Shown here one piece after another: positions 15,412 to 22,996 of a stretch of DNA of 56,351 bases. The notes beneath the pieces are model-generated. The model searched no databases. It saw nothing but the letters and a program-made list of their open reading frames with translations, and had not been told where the DNA came from. Source of the DNA: Acidobacteriaceae bacterium (GTDB taxonomy: Bacteria; Acidobacteriota; Terriglobia; Terriglobales; Acidobacteriaceae); the NCBI GenBank assembly GCA_003134815.1, contig PLCO01000002.1, forward strand, positions 1 to 56,351, written 5' to 3'. The first letter of the stretch is position 1; each line of letters opens with the position of its first letter. The translations under genes and the position numbers were made by a program.

Positions 15412-16731
15412 CTAAACCGTCACTTCCCATCCGGGTTCATAAGTTCGCGCCCAATACTTCATCGCCTCGGGATCGTCGAGAATGTGCGCAGTCTCCGTGT
15501 CAATGCGCAACTGCCGATCGACGAACCATGCGATGTTCGAGAGCAGAAGCATGGTGACCGTGACGTTGGCCACCGAAACAGGTGAATTGAGTTTTTCCTG
15601 GCCGCGAATGGCCGCGATAAAGTTGGCGAAGTGCGCGTCCGTCATTGAATCGGCGCCGACCAGGTCGCTTGTTGAAGTGACATGGCCGACGCGATACGTG
15701 TCGATCTGCTTCCCTTTCCAATCAAAGACGTCGTAGCCATCGCGATCGATGACCACCGAGCCTTTCGTGCCCGAGATCACCGATCCCCGGTCGCGATCGT
15801 ACAGTCGCAATCCCTGGCAGGAGTGGCCCTCCCACGAGATGAGCTTGTCCGGATATTCGAAGTTGGTGATGGTCGTGTCCGGAAATTGCCAGTCGTCTTT
15901 GAACTGGAAGCGGCCTCCGCTCGCAGTTACGGCTTGAGGAATCTCCGCCTGCAGCGCCCAGCGGCAGATGTCCACCTCGTGCGTGCCGTTGTTGAGCGTC
16001 TCGCCGGTGCCATAGCGGCGAAGCCAATGCCAGTTGTAGGGATGAATGTTGTCTTTATACTCGCTGCGCGGCGCGGGGCCCTGCCACAGATCCCAGTTGA
16101 GCGAGGCGGGCACAGGCGCGGGCTTGCCAATTCCCATTGAGCCGCGCGTGTTCACGTACCACGACTTGGCCAGGTACGCCTCGCCAATCAGGCCATCGTG
16201 AATCTTCTGCATCATGCGGATCGTGTAGTCGGAAGACCGCTGCTGATCGCCAACCTGGACGAGCTTTCCATATTTCTTCTGCGCGGCAACAAGCAGCTCG
16301 CCCTCGCGCGGATTCTGGCTGGAGGGCTTTTCCACGTAAACGTGCTTGCCGGCCTTCAGGCCCAGCACCGCCATCGGCGTGTGCCAGTGGTCGGGAGTGG
16401 CAACCGTTATGGCGTCGACGTCTTTCGATTCGAGCGCGTGGCGGAAATCGGTCTCGGCTTTGGGAGCATAGCCCAGCTTCTGTTCCGCCTCCGCCGAAAA
16501 TTTGGCCAGGATGCCGGAGTCCACGTCGCACATATAAGCAACCCGCGCGGTCTTGCTGTTGGCGCCGAGCGAGGACAGATGCGCGTATCCGCGGCCATTC
16601 AGCCCATTAATGGCAAAGTTCAAGCGGTCGTTGGCGCCGAGAATTTGCGCATAACTCTTCGCTGTCGACGCGAAGGCTCTGACTGCCGCGCCGGCAGCAA
16701 GTCCGTTAACAAATCTTCGGCGGGAAATCAT
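15412..16731 (-). CDS. Gfo/Idh/MocA-family oxidoreductase with Tat signal
   Basis: An NAD(P)-dependent sugar or inositol dehydrogenase-type protein. The start is put at ATG 16731 because GGAG stands 6 bases ahead; this gives 439 residues beginning MISRRRFVNGLAAGAA, a twin-arginine signal. The Rossmann part includes FAINGLNGRGYAHLSSL and the family motif VYVEKPSSQNPREGELL with the conserved E-K-P. The C-terminal substrate domain has HEVDICRWALQ. Tat export with bound cofactor to the periplasm is common for this family in acidobacteria. Upstream in-frame starts at 16752 (GTG) and 16743 (ATG) would only lengthen the leader. Confidence 0.92.
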   Translation of the reverse strand: MISRRRFVNGLAAGAAVRAFASTAKSYAQILGANDRLNFAINGLNGRGYAHLSSLGANSKTARVAYMCDVDSGILAKFSAEAEQKLGYAPKAETDFRHALESKDVDAITVATPDHWHTPMAVLGLKAGKHVYVEKPSSQNPREGELLVAAQKKYGKLVQVGDQQRSSDYTIRMMQKIHDGLIGEAYLAKSWYVNTRGSMGIGKPAPVPASLNWDLWQGPAPRSEYKDNIHPYNWHWLRRYGTGETLNNGTHEVDICRWALQAEIPQAVTASGGRFQFKDDWQFPDTTITNFEYPDKLISWEGHSCQGLRLYDRDRGSVISGTKGSVVIDRDGYDVFDWKGKQIDTYRVGHVTSTSDLVGADSMTDAHFANFIAAIRGQEKLNSPVSVANVTVTMLLLSNIAWFVDRQLRIDTETAHILDDPEAMKYWARTYEPGWEVTV

Positions 16732-16987
16732 TTGTTTCTCCATTCGGTTCACTTTTCGGCGTCCAGCCTTCCAGTCGCTCGTCCAAGTTCCTCGCCTTGG
16801 GAAAGCTCACTCCGCCGCAACGAATTATACCGTTGTGGAAAGGGGCGCTGCTTGGCGCCGCCGCGCGGGAATGGCTTGATGAAAATTGAGGAGAATCGTG
16901 GAATTCCGACCCACCACTTCGTTGGGCGCCTGCGACTAGTAGCGCGATCGCCCGAAAATCGAGCGAAGGGTTGTAAACTTGCCCCGG

Positions 16988-17584
16988 ATGATGACGTCTA
17001 CCAAGCTGATGGCAGCAGGAACAGCCGTAGAGCCTATGACCGCGGACGCGGAGGAGGAGATCGCTGCGCGGGATTTTGCGAGCATCGTCGAAAGCCACCG
17101 GCCGCAAATCTTTCGCTTCCTGCTGTCCTCGCTCAGGGACGTGGATCTGGCCGAGACGCTGACGCAGGAGTGTTTCCTGAAGGCGCACCAGAACTGGAAG
17201 CAATTTCGCGGCGATTCAAGCGCCATGACCTGGTTGATGCGGATCGCCATCAATTTGCAGAAGGACCACTGGCGCAACCGGCGTCTGCAGTTCTGGCGGC
17301 ACACGCAGGCCAATGCGATTGGCGTGGACGCGGCCAGTGACTGGCTGCCGAACGGCGAGCGCAGCGCGGAGCAGCAGATCCTCGCTCGGGAACAGGTTGC
17401 GCAGGTTTGGAAGGCAGTGGATGGACTGAGCGAGCGGCAGCGAACGGTTTTCCTGCTGCGTTACGTTGAGGAGCAGGAGTTGAGCGAGATTGCACGAGTC
17501 ACGGGGTTGAGGGAGGGCACGGTGAAGGCCCACTTATCGCGGGCGCTCGGCAGAGTGCGCGCGGAGCTGAGAGGAAACAAATGA
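16988..17584 (+). CDS. ECF-family RNA polymerase sigma factor
   Basis: This extracytoplasmic-function sigma factor of about 198 residues starts at ATG 16988 or 16991. Region 2 is visible as ASIVESHRPQIFRFLLSSLR with DVDLAETLTQECFLKAHQNW. Region 4 is SERQRTVFLLRYVEEQELSE followed by IARVTGLREGTVKAHLSRAL. It is the first gene of a three-gene rightward operon and overlaps its anti-sigma-like neighbour by four bases, the standard sigma/anti-sigma coupling. The third gene encodes a periplasmic Spy-like protein, which points to an envelope or metal stress response. Confidence 0.94.
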   Translation: MMTSTKLMAAGTAVEPMTADAEEEIAARDFASIVESHRPQIFRFLLSSLRDVDLAETLTQECFLKAHQNWKQFRGDSSAMTWLMRIAINLQKDHWRNRRLQFWRHTQANAIGVDAASDWLPNGERSAEQQILAREQVAQVWKAVDGLSERQRTVFLLRYVEEQELSEIARVTGLREGTVKAHLSRALGRVRAELRGNK

Positions 17585-18105
17585 GCAGCAGGAACAAATT
17601 GACGGAAGAAATCGACGATCCGATGGTTGTGGGTGCGCTCGAGAACTTCAAGTCCAGCCTGAATGCCTGGAGTGAGGCTGTCCGGGCCGAGGCCGCGTAC
17701 AGCCGGCCGCGTACAGCGGTGAGAACGGTGAGGCATGCCGGGGCGAGCTGGCGCCTGGCCGCGACTTGGGTGATTGCCTGCGTGCTTGCTGCCGGAAGCC
17801 TGGCGGGCGGTTTGTATGAGCGCCATCAGCGGCAGGAGCTGGCGCGGATTGCAGCCCTGAAAGCGGCCGAGCAAAAGTCAGCGGCACAGCAAAAGGCTGC
17901 GCAGAAGTTGGCTCTTACGAATAAGGCGCCAGAACAGCGCGTCGCGGCCACGATTGTCGTTACCAGGCGGCAGCCAACCGCAGTGAAAAGCGCAGCAGCT
18001 AGCGACGCGGAATTGCTTGCAACAGTAGACAGCGATGTTTCGCGGCAAGTTCCGGCGGCCATGGAACCGCTGGCGCAAATGATGGATAGCAGTGGCACGA
18101 ATTGA
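17581..18105 (+). CDS. Probable membrane anti-sigma factor
   Basis: This 174-residue protein has an N-terminal cytoplasmic segment of about 55 residues, one membrane helix (WRLAATWVIACVLAAGSLAG, about 57-77), and an Ala/Lys/Gln-rich, likely coiled-coil periplasmic part. No zinc-binding anti-sigma motif (HxxxCxxC) is present. Function is inferred from the ATGA overlap with the ECF sigma gene and the single-pass topology. The periplasmic tail could contact the Spy-like product of the next gene. Confidence 0.75.
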   Translation: MSSRNKLTEEIDDPMVVGALENFKSSLNAWSEAVRAEAAYSRPRTAVRTVRHAGASWRLAATWVIACVLAAGSLAGGLYERHQRQELARIAALKAAEQKSAAQQKAAQKLALTNKAPEQRVAATIVVTRRQPTAVKSAAASDAELLATVDSDVSRQVPAAMEPLAQMMDSSGTN

Positions 18106-18184
18106 AAGGCTCGTAAAACAAGACGATAGAAAACAGAACAGAAGGCGGGAAAGGGACCCTTGGGACACAAGGGAGGGGAAATCG

Positions 18185-18871
18185 ATGAAGACGTTAAGAA
18201 TTGTTCGACTAGTTTTGGCGGGAGCGGGAATATTGATGGCGGGAGGCTGGGCATGCGCGCAAGGGCCCGGCGGGTCAGGCATGGGTCCTGAATTCGGGCA
18301 GCATCGGCCTCCCATGGAGCGCGCGTTTGGATTCGGGCAATTCTGGAACAATCCGGACGTCGCGCAGAAACTAAATCTGACCGACGATCAACGCAAGGCA
18401 ATGGACGGAATCCTGCAGGACCATCGCATGAAGCTGATCGATATGCAAGCCACTCTGCAAAAGGCGGAGTTGGAGATGGGTCCGCTGATGAGGGCCGACA
18501 TTCCCGATCGTGCCGCGATTGAAGCGCAGATCGACAGAGTCGTAGGCGCACGCGGGGATCTGGAAAAGGCCAACGCGCGTTTTCTGCTCGACATTCGCAT
18601 GCAGTTGAAGCCCGACCAGTGGAAACAACTGCAGACCATGCACCAGAACCGGATGGACCACCAGGGGATGCGAGAACATGACTGGGGTCAGTGGGGACGG
18701 GACGGACAAGGGCCGGGCATGGACAGACCCGGAATGCGTGGGCCGGACGGTCAATTCTGCGGGCCTGGCGGGCAGTTCCACCATCCACAACCGCCCCAGC
18801 CACCGCCGGACGGCGCTCCGCAGACAGCTCCTGCTCCCGCGCCGGCGCCGGGGACTGGCGCGCAGCAATAA
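18185..18871 (+). CDS. Periplasmic Spy/CpxP-like (LTXXQ) protein
   Basis: The start is taken at ATG 18185 (MKTLRIVRLVLAGAG), giving 228 residues with a signal peptide cut near residue 25 (ACA-Q). The core has two LTXXQ-type motifs, LNLTDDQRKAMDGIL and QLKPDQWKQLQTM, separated by long amphipathic helices. This is the pattern of the Spy, CpxP and ZraP periplasmic chaperone or sensor proteins. The tail (from about residue 165) is rich in G, P, Q and H and ends in proline-alanine repeats. As third gene of the ECF sigma operon it may chaperone envelope proteins or help to sense the stress. Confidence 0.85.
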   Translation: MKTLRIVRLVLAGAGILMAGGWACAQGPGGSGMGPEFGQHRPPMERAFGFGQFWNNPDVAQKLNLTDDQRKAMDGILQDHRMKLIDMQATLQKAELEMGPLMRADIPDRAAIEAQIDRVVGARGDLEKANARFLLDIRMQLKPDQWKQLQTMHQNRMDHQGMREHDWGQWGRDGQGPGMDRPGMRGPDGQFCGPGGQFHHPQPPQPPPDGAPQTAPAPAPAPGTGAQQ

Positions 18872-19135
18872 CAGCGAACTGCGCAGCGAATAAGCTGCGT
18901 GACCTGCGCATACGGCCTTCAACTTGATGCCCTGTGCGCGCCCGAGACCCTCGCGGTTCGCACTGTGACGATGTGATGTTTTCGAAAAGACGGACGGCGG
19001 CACGGGATTATCCCCTTGCCGCTGTTTTTTTTGCGCGCGCGGCTAAGAAAATCCGGCTCAGGCGGCGCAACAACCTGCGGATGCGCGACAGCCACCCGAC
19101 TCGATTCTGTACCATCAGGATGGAAGGAGCGGTTT

Positions 19136-20974
19136 GTGCCGAATCTTGCTGCCGCTGACAGCCTCATACTGCTGATCTACGGCTTTTTCATGCTGACCGC
19201 CGGATTTTCTATCCGGCCTGCGATCAAGGCCAGCACCGATTTCATGCAAGCAGGCCGCGCGATGCCGGGCTGGGTGTGCGGCGTGGCCATGCTGGGCGCA
19301 AGCCTCGGGTCGCAGGAAGTACTCGGCATGGGCGCGGCGGGAGCCCGGTACGGCTTGGCCAGCGTTGGCCTGTTCGCGCTCGGCTCCATCCCCGCGATGC
19401 TCTTCGCGGGACTGTACATGATGCCCGTCCTCTACGGCTCGAAATCCGCGTCTGCCGCAACGAATGGAAAAGCGACAGACGTTGCCGCGCGATCGATACC
19501 GGAGTATCTCGGCTTGCGCTTCGACCGGAAGACGCGAGCGCTGAATGCCTGCATGTTTGCCGCGATGTCTGCTTTCAGCGCCGGCATCGCTCTCTACGCC
19601 ATGGGGCGCGTCTTTGTAGCGCTGCACGTCTTCGATCGGCTTGCCGGCACGCTCCATCTGCCTCCCGCCGGAACACTGCTGCTCGCAATGGCGCTGCCCG
19701 CGGCTCTGGTGCTGACTTATGTTGTGCTCGGCGGCCTTGGCGCGGCCATGTACAACCAGGCCATTCAATTTTGTCTCGTCATTGCCGGCCTACTCCCAAT
19801 CGTGCTGCTCGGACTAAAAAAGATCGGCGGCTGGGGCGGATTGAAGGCCGTAATTCCGGCCAACTCAATTCACGCGGGCGCGCATTCCCTGGGCGTCAGG
19901 GATGTCGTTCTCGTGGTTGGCGTCGGCCTTGTGCTGGGCGGTGGAACGTGGTGCGCCGACTTCAGGCTGCTGCAAGCGGCGATGGCAGCGAAAAGTCTGC
20001 AGGCCGCGCGGAGGGCGCCCATGATCGCCGCGGCGTTGCGCGTGTTTGCGCCAATCGTGCTTATCCTTCCGGGGCTAATCGCTGTTGGCCTTCCCACACC
20101 GCGCACTTCCATCGTGATCCACAATGACAATAATGTGATCTATCACGAGATCACTGTCGTGCCGCCCGCAGTGGAAGCCGGGCAGGGCCTCGTTCCTGCA
20201 AAGACCGATGCCGATGGAAAGCCGATCACGGGCCCAGACGGCCATGCCGCGCTTGACTACGCGATGGCCACGCCGAATATGCTCCTTGAGCTCCTGCCCA
20301 CGGGCCTGCTCGGCCTGGGAATAACGGCGCTGCTCGCGTGCCTGATGAGCGGCGTAGCTGCAAGCGTCACGTCGTTCAGTACCGTATTCACATGCGACAT
20401 CTTTCAGGCGTTCCTCGCCAAAAACGCATCTGACAAGCTCTTGCTTGCCATCGCGCGATGGGCGGCGGTGGGCGCTATGTTGCTTGCGTTCGGTGCTGCG
20501 TGCGCTGCCATGCGCTTCAACAACATGCTCGATGCGATGCTTCTGGTCTTCGCGGTCGTCAATGCTCCGCTGCTTGCGGTGCTGTTGCTCGGGGCATTCT
20601 GGAAACGCGCGACCGGCCACGGCGCATTTGCAGGACTGCTCGCTGGCGCTATTGCGGCATTACTGCATCACGGGCTGGCTCTGCCGCAAGGCGAGCAGCC
20701 CGGCATTCACGGCGGCTGGATCGTCGTGCTGCACCACCCCGCGAGTGAGATGGCGCTGAATTTAGGAACGGCGATCTTAGCCTTCGCCGCAAGCTTGCTG
20801 GTGACGGCGATGGTAAGCCTGCTCACAAAGGAGACACGGACTGACCAACTCAATGGGCTAGTGTATTCGCTCACTCCGCGCGCGGCGCCTCGCGGATCGT
20901 GGTGGAAGCGGCCCGAGGCGCTGGCCGCGGCAATTCTCCTGGCGGCCATCGCGGTAAACCTGATCTTCATCTGA
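19136..20974 (+). CDS. Sodium:solute symporter (SSS family)
   Basis: This 612-residue multi-pass inner-membrane transporter starts at GTG 19136, chosen because AAGGAGCGG stands 6-13 bases upstream and the 40 codons before it are not protein-like. Family signs include an N-terminal helix (LILLIYGFFMLTAGFSI), the GRAMPGWVCGVAMLGASLGS segment and the later helix ALLACLMSGVAASVTSFSTV with a following S/T-rich stretch. A soluble insertion at about residues 325-375 (VIHNDNNVIYHEITVVP and on) is unusually long. Na+-coupled uptake is expected; the solute is unknown. A small membrane-protein gene follows 17 bases later and may be co-transcribed. Confidence 0.9.
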   Translation: MPNLAAADSLILLIYGFFMLTAGFSIRPAIKASTDFMQAGRAMPGWVCGVAMLGASLGSQEVLGMGAAGARYGLASVGLFALGSIPAMLFAGLYMMPVLYGSKSASAATNGKATDVAARSIPEYLGLRFDRKTRALNACMFAAMSAFSAGIALYAMGRVFVALHVFDRLAGTLHLPPAGTLLLAMALPAALVLTYVVLGGLGAAMYNQAIQFCLVIAGLLPIVLLGLKKIGGWGGLKAVIPANSIHAGAHSLGVRDVVLVVGVGLVLGGGTWCADFRLLQAAMAAKSLQAARRAPMIAAALRVFAPIVLILPGLIAVGLPTPRTSIVIHNDNNVIYHEITVVPPAVEAGQGLVPAKTDADGKPITGPDGHAALDYAMATPNMLLELLPTGLLGLGITALLACLMSGVAASVTSFSTVFTCDIFQAFLAKNASDKLLLAIARWAAVGAMLLAFGAACAAMRFNNMLDAMLLVFAVVNAPLLAVLLLGAFWKRATGHGAFAGLLAGAIAALLHHGLALPQGEQPGIHGGWIVVLHHPASEMALNLGTAILAFAASLLVTAMVSLLTKETRTDQLNGLVYSLTPRAAPRGSWWKRPEALAAAILLAAIAVNLIFI

Positions 20975-20991
20975 GCACGAGAGGGCAAGCA

Positions 20992-21228
20992 ATGTATTAC
21001 GATCCGCGAATCTCAATCGGCATGCTGTTCACCTTGGTCGGAGCCATACTGACAGCCCTTGGTCTCGCCACGCGCTCCACTGCTGAGACCTATGCAATGA
21101 GCATGGGGATCGACGCCAATCTCTGGTGGGGATTGGTCCTTCTGGTATTCGGGATCACGGCACTCATATTCGGCCGGCGTGGCCAGGCGCGGCTCGAGAA
21201 AGAGAATCTTGTAAAAGAGAAGAAATAG
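20992..21228 (+). CDS. Small two-helix membrane protein
   Basis: This 78-residue product starts at ATG 20992 (MYYDPRISIGMLFTLVGAIL) just after the symporter stop, with GAGAGGG as a possible ribosome site. It has two hydrophobic helices at about 9-25 and 43-61, then a charged tail (RRGQARLEKENLVKEKK). An SSS transporter followed by a short membrane protein is a familiar arrangement, but no specific function is known to me. Confidence 0.75.
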   Translation: MYYDPRISIGMLFTLVGAILTALGLATRSTAETYAMSMGIDANLWWGLVLLVFGITALIFGRRGQARLEKENLVKEKK

Positions 21229-21262
21229 CGATCGGCGACCCATTCGCCCGTTCGTTGCCCGC

Positions 21263-22819
21263 TCACTCCCCAGTCGCGCTAAACCGCATCGTCCTGTAGT
21301 CGAAGGTGTAGCTTTTCAGCTGGTCGAGGGCGTCGATGCCAAGCACTCCGTACACGTCATCGCGGGTGCCTGAGCCAAACGGTCGCGTAAGCACGGGAAT
21401 GTAGTGCAGGTCGATGGATGTATCCCCAACCGTGAGCGGCACGCTTTCAGCAACGTAGGCTGACCCGGAATCCATGCCGTGAATTGAAAGGGGCGTTATT
21501 TTCTGGCCCTTGAATTCAGCGGCGTTCTCGTCGAACCATCGCGACGTCAGATAGCTCTGTTGGCCCCCCGCGTCGATGACGAACATCTGGTCGTCCCTTT
21601 CGCTTGATCCGCCACCGCCTGCTGCAATCTCCTGCGAAGAAGAATCAACGGTAGCATCGGGCTTGCGTTCCAGGGCAACAATCACTTGATCGCCGTCGAG
21701 ATAGAATCGCGCGCCGGCTGTGAGGTGATCGTTGTCCCCTTGCGGATCGACCTCGTTAGCGGGATCCACCTGAATGGTGTTATCAGAGACGGTGAGCCGG
21801 CCCATCGCGGCCAGCGCCGGATATCCCAGGACGCCCTCGACCCGATAGCCGGATTTTGGAAAGGAATAATCCGCGTCGTCGAAAACAAAAGCCGTTACGT
21901 TGTGCAGCGTCAGGCGGCCGCCAACGGTAAAGTGCGGAATGATGGTCGCATGAACTTGAATGGGGCGACCGGTAAGAGTGTAAATAGTCGCGGACTCCTT
22001 TGAGATGGTCAGGCCAACGTTCCGCGCGATGGAGCGTGAAATCAGATTGAATGGTGCGGTCGGATCGAGCATCCAGTTGTGGGAGCGGGCATCGATAAAA
22101 ACCGGCACATCGATTAGGCCGAGCGGATCGTTGCTGACTTGTAGCTTGAAGGGCTGGCAAGGGTCGACCGTGATCGGCGGATTGTCCTTGGCCAGCGGAA
22201 GCATCTTGAGCGGCATCTCAATTTCGTCCTGTTCGCTGGCAGTGAGCTTGGCGCCAAGGCGCGCGTCGAGAATCTGGTAAGCCTCGCCGGCCTTCGCCCA
22301 ATCTCCGAGCCGCAAGTAATCTTCGGCGAGCGCCATCCGCAGCAGCTTTTCCCGCGCCGCATCTCCGCTGGCCGTCACCTGGTCAATCAGCGGCTCGAGA
22401 AGCTGAACCGATTGCTCAAGCTGATTGGAGCGGTTAGCAAGAATGCCGCGATAGAACTGCGCCTGATCCGGCGGCAACTGGCTGAGCTGCGACTGGATGC
22501 GAAGAAATTGGTGATCGGCGAGCAGATTCTGCAAGCGCGCATCGGTATCAAGGCCGCTGCTGCGCCCCGTCTGCATTTGCGCGCCCGCCCCCGGCTGCTG
22601 CGCATTCGAAGTGGTCCCGCTCTCCGGAGCGGCTGTCGTCGGCGCAGGTTGTTGCGCGCCCGGTTTATCCGCGCCTTGCCTATCCGCGCTCTGCTGCGCC
22701 GCTATCGGACACAACGGCACAGCAATCGCAAATGCCAGAAGCAGCATCGCCCCCGGCAACAAACGCGCCAGTCGCCGGTCGCTTCGTGCCGCAAATCTTC
22801 TCATGCCGTCCATCGTCAC
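21263..22819 (-). CDS. Exported aspartic-protease-like (retropepsin-fold) protein
   Basis: This 518-residue protein has an N-terminal signal segment (LARLLPGAMLLLAFAIAVPL), a low-complexity P/Q/A/T linker to about residue 95, a helical TPR-like part at about 95-205, and two aspartic-protease-like lobes. The lobes show WMLDPTAPFNLIS and FVIDAGGQQSYLT where active enzymes have D-[ST]-G. The aspartates are kept but the next residues differ. The closing motif LGIDALDQLKSYTFDYRT is typical of bacterial clan AA proteins. It is probably periplasmic; activity is doubtful. It is divergent from the Ser/Thr kinase gene. Confidence 0.8.
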   Translation of the reverse strand: MTMDGMRRFAARSDRRLARLLPGAMLLLAFAIAVPLCPIAAQQSADRQGADKPGAQQPAPTTAAPESGTTSNAQQPGAGAQMQTGRSSGLDTDARLQNLLADHQFLRIQSQLSQLPPDQAQFYRGILANRSNQLEQSVQLLEPLIDQVTASGDAAREKLLRMALAEDYLRLGDWAKAGEAYQILDARLGAKLTASEQDEIEMPLKMLPLAKDNPPITVDPCQPFKLQVSNDPLGLIDVPVFIDARSHNWMLDPTAPFNLISRSIARNVGLTISKESATIYTLTGRPIQVHATIIPHFTVGGRLTLHNVTAFVFDDADYSFPKSGYRVEGVLGYPALAAMGRLTVSDNTIQVDPANEVDPQGDNDHLTAGARFYLDGDQVIVALERKPDATVDSSSQEIAAGGGGSSERDDQMFVIDAGGQQSYLTSRWFDENAAEFKGQKITPLSIHGMDSGSAYVAESVPLTVGDTSIDLHYIPVLTRPFGSGTRDDVYGVLGIDALDQLKSYTFDYRTMRFSATGE

Positions 22820-22996
22820 TTCGACGTTATCAGAATCGGTGCCGAAGCCGCGCCGGTGCTGTGCTTGTTCCGATATCGACCCGCGCTGACTTCGCGCTCA
22901 ATCCCTGCTCAATCCCCGACTGACCCGTGATTGACGAACGAAGAGCCTCGTCTTGAGACCGTCCTTACGCGATGGCCCGTAGACTTGAGTTAAGCG

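Noticed and set aside
17826..18911. Leftward open frame of about 360 codons across the anti-sigma and Spy-like genes
   Set aside because: Arg/Ser/Pro-rich product without domain features; the rightward operon has correct overlaps and signal peptides.
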